NCBI GenBank assembly: GCA_005889515.1
Contig: VBHE01000063.1
Coordinates: 17,913 to 23,818 of the forward strand
Direction of reading: 5' to 3'
Source: Chloroflexota bacterium
Lineage (GTDB): Bacteria; Chloroflexota; Dormibacteria; Aeolococcales; Aeolococcaceae
DNA: 5,906 nt
A program made the translations under genes and the position numbers. This document shows positions 1 to 4,750 of the stretch, piece after piece. Under the pieces are notes generated by a model that saw only the letters and a program-made list of their open reading frames with translations, was not told the origin of the DNA and made no database searches. Each line of letters begins with the position of its first letter. The stretch's first letter is position 1.

Positions 1-1713
1 GACCGCGAGCACCGTGCCCGCGCCGCGGGTGCCGACCGCGTGGTTGAACTTCCCCGCGATCCCGAGGGCGACGTAGAGGCGGGGCGAGACGCTGTGGCCG
101 GTGATCCCCACCTGGCGGGAGCGCGGCAGCCAGCCCTGGTCGGTCACCCGGCGGGTGGCCGCCATCTCCGCGCCGAGGGCGTCGAGGAGAGGCCGGAGCA
201 GCGGGTACGCCTCGGGGGGGACGCCGCCACCCACCGCGACGACCGCCTCGGCCCGGGCGAGGGCGTCGGGATCGTCGTCGCGGTGGCGCGCGGTGACGAT
301 CGAGCGGCCCCGGGGCGCGGCGGTGATGTCGGCTTCGATCCGGGCGCGCGCCCCGCGGCGCGGCGCCTGGAGCGGGAGGCTGCCGGGCCGGACCGTCGCC
401 AGCTGGGTGGCCGACTCGGCGGTGATCGCCGCCACCAGGCTGCCGCCGAAGGCCGGCTTCCAGCCGACGAGGCGGCCGTCCTCGACGTCGAGGTCGACGG
501 CGTCGCCGACGAGGCCGGCGCCGAGCCGGGCGGCGACGCGCGATCCGACCTCCCGGCCCCACATCGTCGCCGGGAGCAGGAGCGCCCAGGGCCGGCGCTC
601 GGCGCACCATCGGGCGGCGGCGGCGGCGACGTCCTCCTCGACCTCCGCGCCGGTGATCCGCGCCACCGCGTCGGCGCCCCAGCCCGCCGCCTCGGGCGGC
701 GTGGTGTCGACGCCGAGGAGCAGCGTCTCGCCGCCGAGCTCGGAGGCGAGCCGGGCGGCGGTGCCGAGCATCTCGCGGGTGGCGCGCGGCCGGCCGGGGT
801 CGGCGAGCACCGCGACGCAGGGGGAGGGGGCCGGGGAGGGGGTGTTGGAGGCGGCATTGCCCACCCGGACGGGCACCGCGCCGGCGTCTCCCCAGCCGGC
901 GCCGGCGTCGAGCGCCCGGCGCTCGTCGAGGAGGGTGAGAGCGCGCCGCACCTGCTCCTGGACGGGGCCGTCGAGGCGCAGGCGCAGCCGGTCGGCGGCG
1001 AGGTGCCGCACCCGGCCGACCCGGGTGGGGCTGCCCTCCTGCCCCCACGGGCCGGCGCCGATGGCGGCGGCGTCGAGGCGGCGGATGCGCTCGGGTGCCA
1101 CGCCGGCGCGGCCCTCCGGGGGCACCTTGCACGGCTCGCACAGCCGCTCGGCGCAGGAGATCACCGCGGGAAGTTCGACCTCGCGTGCGACCGAGCCGTC
1201 GTCGGTCTCGCAGCGCACCCGCAGCCGCCGCTGCTCGAGCCCCAGCTCCCGGACCGCGGCGAGCAGAGGGAGGTCGAGGAGCTCGGCGAGCTCGGCGGGG
1301 ACCTGGGCGGTGTCGGCGTCGACCGAGTTGCGGCCGCAGACGACGACGTCCACGCCGCCGAGGGCACGCACCGCGGCGGCGAGGGCGCGGGCGGTCGCGA
1401 GGGTGTCGCTGCCGGCGAAGGCGGGGTCGGTGACGAGGACGCCGTCGTCCGCGCCCCAGGCGATCGCCTCCCGGAGGCTGTCCTCGGCGGAGGGGGGCCC
1501 GAGGGTGAGGACGGTGCAGCGGCCGCCACCGGAGGCCAGGGCGACGCCGGCGGTGACCGCGCGCCGGCAGTACGGGTTCATCTCCAGCTCGAGGCCGTCG
1601 CGCACCAGCCGGCCGTCGGGGCCGAGCGCCATCGCCTCGAAGCGCGGCACCTGCTTGACCACCACCACCACCCGCAGTCCTGCGGAGGGGATGGTGTTTC
1701 CGTCGAGGCCCAC
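1..1713 (-). CDS. Fused electron transfer flavoprotein, beta-alpha order (EtfB-EtfA), 3' end outside window
   Basis: One uninterrupted minus-strand frame of 571 residues up to the window edge. Residues 13-270 read as an ETF beta subunit: the N-terminal strand is followed by VKQVP, then NPYCRRAV, and DADTAQVP at 132-139 corresponds to the nucleotide-binding D-x-D-T-x-Q-V loop. A Pro/Ser/Ala linker (about 286-298, NTPSPAPSP) leads into an ETF alpha subunit with KPAFGG (419-424), QLATVRPG (437-444), VAVGGGV (492-498), the TRR arginine (521), QVGITGHS (534-541), LYVALGIAGKFNH (H558) and RGAGTVLAV. These are the FAD-binding motifs of the alpha C-terminal domain. By homology it passes electrons from flavin dehydrogenases towards the quinone pool. 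About 30-40 C-terminal residues are missing. The start is uncertain. GTG 1713 is preceded at leaderless spacing by TATCGT (1726-1721), while CTG 1677 or GTG 1671 (AGGA just upstream) would match the usual beta N-terminus better. It follows the MacB-like gene by about 24 bases, so co-transcription is likely. The family call is firm; the electron donor and acceptor are unknown. Confidence 0.9.
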   Translation of the reverse strand, partial: MGLDGNTIPSAGLRVVVVVKQVPRFEAMALGPDGRLVRDGLELEMNPYCRRAVTAGVALASGGGRCTVLTLGPPSAEDSLREAIAWGADDGVLVTDPAFAGSDTLATARALAAAVRALGGVDVVVCGRNSVDADTAQVPAELAELLDLPLLAAVRELGLEQRRLRVRCETDDGSVAREVELPAVISCAERLCEPCKVPPEGRAGVAPERIRRLDAAAIGAGPWGQEGSPTRVGRVRHLAADRLRLRLDGPVQEQVRRALTLLDERRALDAGAGWGDAGAVPVRVGNAASNTPSPAPSPCVAVLADPGRPRATREMLGTAARLASELGGETLLLGVDTTPPEAAGWGADAVARITGAEVEEDVAAAAARWCAERRPWALLLPATMWGREVGSRVAARLGAGLVGDAVDLDVEDGRLVGWKPAFGGSLVAAITAESATQLATVRPGSLPLQAPRRGARARIEADITAAPRGRSIVTARHRDDDPDALARAEAVVAVGGGVPPEAYPLLRPLLDALGAEMAATRRVTDQGWLPRSRQVGITGHSVSPRLYVALGIAGKFNHAVGTRGAGTVLAV

Positions 1714-1720
1714 GGCCGCC

Positions 1721-1726
1721 ACGATA
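1721..1726 (-). promoter_or_regulatory. -10-like hexamer TATCGT upstream of the ETF fusion
   Basis: TATCGT matches the TANNNT pattern and ends seven bases before GTG 1713, which would put transcription initiation at or one base before the start codon (a leaderless mRNA). No convincing Shine-Dalgarno precedes this GTG, which fits. No clear -35 was seen, and the site lies just past the stop of the upstream gene, so this would be an internal promoter. It could be chance. Confidence 0.3.
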
Positions 1727-1737
1727 GCGGGCGCGCC

Positions 1738-2877
1738 TCAGGCGGCGCGGCGCAGTCGCAGGATCGCCACCGCGCCGAGAAGCGGCGCGACGGCGGCGAG
1801 CAGACCGAGGCCCCAGAGCAGCAGGGCGCTGTGCCCGCTCGTGAGCGCCGCGGCGGTGACGGTGAAGTCGGTCGAGAAGGGGTTGGCGGTGTGGTGGGTC
1901 TGGAGCAGGAGGTTGTTCACCTCCTGGTAGGCGGTGTACACCGCCTCCTGGCTCGGGGCGGTCACCAGGATGTGGTCCACGGTCCGGCCCCCGGCGGTGC
2001 CGGTGATCCCCTGGGCCGAGGTGACCGGCACCAGGGCGACGGAGTCGCCGCCGCCGGCGGTCGGGGCGGCGAGGACTCCGATGACGCTGAAGGGCCTGCC
2101 GGCGATGGTCACACTCTGGCCGGTCGCGCCCGACCCGGGGAAGAGGCGCTGGGCGATGGAGCTGCCGAGCACCGTGACGTGGGCGCCGGAGGTCACCTCG
2201 GTGGAGGTGAAGATCCGCCCCCGGGCGATGCTGTGGCCCGTGGTCGTCAGCCATCCGGCGGTCGATCCGGTCATCGTCGCCGACACCTGCTGGCCGCCGG
2301 CGGTCACAGCCTCGGAGCGCTCGACGATGGGGGCGACCGCGCTCGCGTCGGGGACCACCGAGGGGTCGGCGAGGGCGCCGGCGTCGGCCATGGTCAGGCT
2401 GCTCACCGACCCTCGGGGCAGGACCGTGATCCGGGTCGCGCCGCTCGGGTCGGCGGGGGCGGGCGCCGGCCGCAGCGCGGCGGCAAGCCCCGCCGCCGAG
2501 GCCACCCCGACGACGATGCCGGCCACCCCCAGGGTGCGCTGCAGCCGCGGCGACAGGGTGAGCCGGGGGAGTGCGATCCGCCGCCGGGGCGGCCTCGCCG
2601 CCGGGACCGGGGCGGGCGCGGCGATCGGAGGTCGCGGAGGTTCGGCCTCTTCGGCGCCGGACCCCCGCCGCACCAGCTGCGTGTCCTCCGCGGGCAGCGG
2701 CGCCGCCACCGCGGGGCGCGGCCGCGCGGCGGTCGCCGCCACCGGGCGGGACGACGCGGCGAGCTCGGCGAGGGCGTCGTCGATCAGCTCGGCGGGGGAG
2801 GTGGGTCGGGGTCTGCGCCCGTGCACCGGCGCCTGGGGCGAGCGGCGTCTCGGGGGCGTGTGTCGCTCGGGAGCCAC
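1738..2877 (-). CDS. Membrane-anchored MacB-like periplasmic core domain protein lacking the FtsX permease part
   Basis: A 379-residue protein if started at GTG 2877. Residues 1-110 are Arg/Pro/Ala-rich and probably disordered in the cytoplasm, apart from a short acidic helix (AELIDDALAELAA, 29-41). TM1 is about 116-135. Residues 148-345 look like a MacB periplasmic core domain: SLTMADAGAL, VAPIVERSEAV, GWLTTTGHSIARGRIF, VTVLGSSIAQRLFP, GQSVTIAGRPFSVIGVLA and a SVALVPVTSAQ strand follow the family order. TM2 is about 350-373, followed by the basic end RLRRAA. Family members normally have three TM helices after this domain and work with an ABC ATPase. Here the protein stops after one, and no ATPase is in the window, so it is either a stand-alone sensor/adaptor-like anchor or a decayed permease. 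GTG 2916 is the main alternative start; the frame stays open further upstream but composition there looks non-coding. It lies immediately upstream of the ETF fusion in the same direction. Confidence 0.75.
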   Translation of the reverse strand: MAPERHTPPRRRSPQAPVHGRRPRPTSPAELIDDALAELAASSRPVAATAARPRPAVAAPLPAEDTQLVRRGSGAEEAEPPRPPIAAPAPVPAARPPRRRIALPRLTLSPRLQRTLGVAGIVVGVASAAGLAAALRPAPAPADPSGATRITVLPRGSVSSLTMADAGALADPSVVPDASAVAPIVERSEAVTAGGQQVSATMTGSTAGWLTTTGHSIARGRIFTSTEVTSGAHVTVLGSSIAQRLFPGSGATGQSVTIAGRPFSVIGVLAAPTAGGGDSVALVPVTSAQGITGTAGGRTVDHILVTAPSQEAVYTAYQEVNNLLLQTHHTANPFSTDFTVTAAALTSGHSALLLWGLGLLAAVAPLLGAVAILRLRRAA

Positions 2878-3047
2878 TCCGTTACAACGCGCCCGCCGCG
2901 GCTTTCCTGCTGCCACCGCGAATTCGCGTGAGCGGGGCGAACGGGCGGTCAGAGTACGATCCGGAACACACGGTCGCCCCAGAGGAGCGGATGGATCCCG
3001 CCTCCGCCCTGGCGGGAGGGCCCGGAAGGATTGAGAGGAGGATCGGG
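2878..3047. promoter_or_regulatory. Divergent intergenic region with overlapping -10-like hexamers
   Basis: This 170-base region separates the minus-strand MacB-like gene from the plus-strand secreted-protein gene. At 2951-2960 the sequence AGAGTACGAT contains TACGAT (2955-2960) reading right and TACTCT (2956-2951) reading left. Both fit TANNNT and share the central TA. No good -35 hexamer was found for either direction. A perfect 7-bp inverted repeat (TCCCGCC at 2996-3002, GGCGGGA at 3011-3017, 8-base loop) lies in the predicted leader of the rightward gene. The promoter call rests on pattern alone. Confidence 0.35.
3036..3041 (+). promoter_or_regulatory. Perfect Shine-Dalgarno AGGAGG fixing the start at 3048
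   Basis: AGGAGG lies six bases before ATG 3048 and is the strongest ribosome binding site in the window. It favours ATG 3048 over the in-frame ATG at 2991, whose upstream GAGGAG is only three bases away and whose use would lengthen the signal peptide n-region by 19 residues. Confidence 0.75.
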
Positions 3048-3377
3048 ATGTTCGGGAAGGACGGGTCGCGCACCCCGGCGCGGCTCCGGCTCGCGGCGCT
3101 GCTGCTCGCCGCCCCGCTGTCCGTGGCGGCCACGAGCGTGGTCGTCGAGGCCGCCCCGGTGCAGCCGGCGGCGGTGACCCAGACCTCGGCGGCCCCGGCC
3201 GACGGGTCGACCTTCGTCGTCGACCGCGGCCGCGGACGCGGCGACGACCGCCGTGGCGACCGCGGTGGCGACCGCCGCGGCGACCGGGGCGGTGATCGGG
3301 GCGGTGATCGCCGGGGTGGCGGTCGCGACCGCGACCGCTGCGGGCTGCTCGCGGCTCTGCTCTTCGGCTGCGGCTGA
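3048..3377 (+). CDS. Small secreted Asp/Arg/Gly-repeat protein with Cys-hydrophobic-Cys tail
   Basis: A 109-residue protein that I do not recognise as any named family. Residues 1-14 are basic, then LAALLLAAPLSVAATSVVV (about 15-33) forms a signal-peptide core, with possible cleavage near EAAP (34-37). A Pro/Ala/Thr/Ser stretch follows. Residues 67-90 are six tetrapeptides alternating DRRG and DRGG, continuing into GGRDRDR. The protein ends with C98-GLLAALLFG-C108-G, where two cysteines bracket a nine-residue hydrophobic stretch. The repeat is encoded by six 12-base units with third-position drift (GAC/GAT, CGC/CGG), so selection on the peptide is plausible. The start is well supported by AGGAGG. 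A strong hairpin follows the stop, so the gene appears monocistronic. The repeat could bind polyanions, metals or surfaces, but nothing in the sequence decides this. It contains RGD triplets, which come automatically with this repeat. Confidence 0.7.
   Translation: MFGKDGSRTPARLRLAALLLAAPLSVAATSVVVEAAPVQPAAVTQTSAAPADGSTFVVDRGRGRGDDRRGDRGGDRRGDRGGDRGGDRRGGGRDRDRCGLLAALLFGCG
3246..3317 (+). repeat. Six tandem 12-base units encoding DR(R/G)G
   Basis: Units start at 3246, 3258, 3270, 3282, 3294 and 3306 and encode DRRG, DRGG, DRRG, DRGG, DRGG and DRRG in frame with the secreted-protein gene. Because the unit is a multiple of three, gain or loss of copies would keep the frame, so copy number may vary between strains. 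Confidence 0.85.
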
Positions 3378-3383
3378 GCGGTG

Positions 3384-3413
3384 GGGGGCCGGTCGGCGTA
3401 CCGACCGGCCCCC
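3384..3413 (+). terminator. GC-rich hairpin, probable transcription terminator
   Basis: A perfect 13-bp stem (GGGGGCCGGTCGG at 3384-3396 pairing with 3401-3413) with loop CGTA lies seven bases after the stop of the secreted-protein gene. The downstream bases ACACCGGTTCGTGTCATTCC are only mildly T-rich, so this is not a classic intrinsic terminator. High-GC bacteria often use such hairpins without a U-tract. It may also protect the 3' end of the mRNA. Confidence 0.65.
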
Positions 3414-3453
3414 ACACCGGTTCGTGTCATTCCTGTCATGCTTCCGGCCCGAC

Positions 3454-4086
3454 ATGGCCGTGCGCCCGAGGGCGATCCGCGCCCCTGAGACCCTGCTCGC
3501 CGCGGTGATCGCGAGCGTCTCGACGGGCTGCGGACAGGGGACGGCGCCCGCCACCCCCGCGCCGGTCGCCCCGGTGGCCGTCGCCGAGCAGCTGAGCTTC
3601 GCCGGCGTGCTCAGCGGCGCGATGAGCACCGGCGACGGCACCCTGCCGCTCACCCACGACGAGCCGCCCGCCGAGTACACGTTCGGCACCGAGACGCCGG
3701 TGGCCACCCGCTGCTACGACTTCCAGTACCGGGTCGGCGAGCAGCACCCCATCCACGTGTACGAGGCGGTGGTCACCGGGAAGGTCGGCGCCCACAGCGT
3801 CGGGCTCGTCCTCCTCGTCGAGCCGGTGGTGCGCACCGTGGTCGGCACCCACCGCATCGCCGGCGACAACACCCCGAGCTTTCCCGGCCAGGGGCTCGGG
3901 TACCTCTGGGTCGACGACCAGTTCTGGCGCTATCCGGCCGCAACCCCGACGAGCACGGTGGTCGTCGCCGCCGACGGGCTCTCCGGCACCGCCGCCTTCC
4001 AGGTCGGCAACGTCCCCGGGGGCGGCGCCTCCGCGCAGAGCATCGCGGTGAGCGGCGGCTGGCGATGCGCTCCCGCGACGCGCTGA
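3454..4086 (+). CDS. Putative lipoprotein of unknown function
   Basis: A 210-residue protein from ATG 3454. The N-terminus MAVRPRAIRAPETLLAAVIA is a plausible short signal peptide. It is followed by VSTGC (C26), an imperfect lipobox because position -3 is Ser, and then by a Pro/Ala/Thr linker typical of exported lipoproteins. The mature part (about 46-205) is rich in alternating hydrophobic and polar residues (IHVYEAVVTGKV, VGLVLLVEPVVRTVVGTHRI, STVVVAADGLSGTAAFQVG, SIAVSGGWRC), which suggests a beta-sandwich or barrel. Two cysteines, C87 (TRCYDF) and C205 (GGWRC), could form a disulphide closing the fold. I do not recognise the family. No Shine-Dalgarno is apparent. The open frame extends upstream into the preceding repeat gene, but ATG 3454 is the only start that gives an export signal and lies after the terminator hairpin. 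A direct repeat TGTCAT-TCC-TGTCAT (3425-3439) lies just upstream. Confidence 0.65.
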   Translation: MAVRPRAIRAPETLLAAVIASVSTGCGQGTAPATPAPVAPVAVAEQLSFAGVLSGAMSTGDGTLPLTHDEPPAEYTFGTETPVATRCYDFQYRVGEQHPIHVYEAVVTGKVGAHSVGLVLLVEPVVRTVVGTHRIAGDNTPSFPGQGLGYLWVDDQFWRYPAATPTSTVVVAADGLSGTAAFQVGNVPGGGASAQSIAVSGGWRCAPATR

Positions 4087-4090
4087 GTCC

Positions 4091-4118
4091 TCGACGCGGT
4101 GCGTGCTTGAGGCACACT
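4091..4118 (+). promoter_or_regulatory. Candidate promoter for a leaderless acetyltransferase mRNA
   Basis: TCGACG (4091-4096, four of six matches to TTGACA) and CACACT (4113-4118, xANNNT) are 16 bases apart. The -10-like hexamer ends seven bases before GTG 4125, so initiation would fall on the start codon itself. The absence of a Shine-Dalgarno before GTG 4125 agrees with this. It is short and degenerate, so moderate to low confidence. Confidence 0.35.
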
Positions 4119-4124
4119 TGCGGG

Positions 4125-4430
4125 GTGAGCGAGGACGATCAGGAGCCGCGGGTCGGCGACAACCCGGCGCTGCACCGCTTCGAGGCCCACGTGGGGGAGA
4201 GGCTCGCGGCCTTCGCCGTGTACCGTCTCGAGCCCGGGCGCGTGGTGTTCACCCACACCGAGACCCTCCCCGGGTTCGAGGGGCGCGGCATCGCCAGCCG
4301 GCTCGCCGGCGCCGCCCTCGACGAGGTGAGCGCCCGCGGGCTGCGCGTCACCCCGGTCTGCCCCTTCATCGCCGGCTACATCCGCAAGCATCCCGAGTAC
4401 GCCGACCTGCTCGCGCTCCGCAACGGCTAG
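4125..4430 (+). CDS. Small GNAT-like N-acetyltransferase (YjdJ/GCN5-related type)
   Basis: A 101-residue protein matching the short single-domain acetyltransferases of the GCN5-related N-acetyltransf_CG type in length and motif order. These consist of an N-terminal beta-hairpin (ALHRFEAHVGERLAAFAVYRL, with two strands), FTHTET (42-47) before the central strand, GFEGRGIASRL (50-60) as the acetyl-CoA pyrophosphate-binding loop (G53-R-G-I-A), VTPVCPFIAGYI (75-86), and the closing HPEY (89-92). Substrates of this family are largely unknown; small amines or protein N-termini are possible. It acts in the cytoplasm, with no signal or TM segment. GTG 4125 was chosen because it gives the family's normal N-terminus and has a -10-like hexamer at leaderless spacing; upstream ATG 4065 overlaps the previous gene and adds non-family sequence. 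Its stop TAG (4428-4430) overlaps the stop of the converging cupredoxin gene. Confidence 0.88.
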   Translation: MSEDDQEPRVGDNPALHRFEAHVGERLAAFAVYRLEPGRVVFTHTETLPGFEGRGIASRLAGAALDEVSARGLRVTPVCPFIAGYIRKHPEYADLLALRNG

Positions 4431-4750
4431 CGGACGATCAGGGTGCCCCGCATGAAGGGATGGATGCGGCAGGTGAAGGCGTAGCTGCCGGGGGCGAGCC
4501 CGGAGACGCCGCTCACCTCGGCGGCCTTGCCCAGCCCGACGACGCCGCTGTCGAAGCGCGGACCGGGGAAGCGTCGCTCGGTCACGGTGTGCCCCGGCGC
4601 CTCGCCGTTGCCCCAGGGATCGGGGTCGAAGAACTGCAGGGTCCCCCCGTGCGCGAGGGTGACGGTGGCGGGGAGGAAGTGGTCGGCGTACACCGTGACC
4701 ATCGTGGTGTCCGCGGCGGCGGCGGCGGCGATCAGCAGACGCGGCCGCAT
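4427..4750 (-). CDS. Amicyanin-like cupredoxin (type-1 copper protein)
   Basis: A 107-residue protein with the cupredoxin layout: a short Ala-rich export signal (residues 1-13, including six consecutive Ala), strands VTVYADHFLPATVTLAHGGTLQFF, H54 in APGHTVTE, the FDSGVV and LAPGSYAFTC strands, and the C-terminal loop C94-x2-H97-x2-M100 followed by RGTLIV. H54, C94, H97 and M100 form a complete type-1 blue copper site, and the short C-x2-H-x2-M spacing with CxxHPFMRG is that of amicyanin and related small cupredoxins. The expected role is one-electron transfer outside the cytoplasmic membrane; the partner is not identified. Its ATG overlaps the stop of the upstream repeat-protein gene (TGATG), implying translational coupling, and no separate Shine-Dalgarno is seen. 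The adjacent GTG 4753 is an alternative start. The signal peptide is short, so cleavage is uncertain. Confidence 0.85.
   Translation of the reverse strand: MRPRLLIAAAAAADTTMVTVYADHFLPATVTLAHGGTLQFFDPDPWGNGEAPGHTVTERRFPGPRFDSGVVGLGKAAEVSGVSGLAPGSYAFTCRIHPFMRGTLIVR
4713..4730 (-). repeat. Six-codon alanine run in the cupredoxin signal peptide
   Basis: Six consecutive Ala codons (five GCC and one GCG) form a near-perfect trinucleotide repeat encoding residues 8-13, the hydrophobic part of the signal peptide. Slippage here would change signal length without shifting frame. Confidence 0.6.

Noticed and set aside
1738..1740. Readthrough of TGA to fuse the MacB-like protein to the ETF
   Set aside because: The two frames are the same and there is no stop before the ETF, but no recoding signal is visible, a cytoplasmic ETF after RLRRAA is not needed to explain the layout, and GTG starts are available just downstream. 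Frame identity has a one-in-three chance.
40..2931. A 963-codon plus-strand open frame and several other long frames over the ETF and MacB-like genes
   Set aside because: Their translations are Gly/Arg/Asp/His-rich with no recognisable motif, while the opposite strand gives clear ETF and MacB-domain motifs. They are GC-driven antisense shadows.
2991..3047. Earlier ATG 2991 as the start of the secreted protein
   Set aside because: It would add 19 residues before the signal peptide, and its Shine-Dalgarno is too close, while ATG 3048 has a perfect AGGAGG at ideal spacing.
3048..3377. RGD integrin-binding adhesin
   Set aside because: RGD triplets arise automatically from the DRRG/DRGG repeat. 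Nothing else suggests a host-binding adhesin.
2878..3417. N-terminal extension of the MacB-like gene to ATG 3417
   Set aside because: The extra residues are Arg/Pro/Ser-rich antisense of the secreted-protein gene and its hairpin, and would run through the divergent promoter region.
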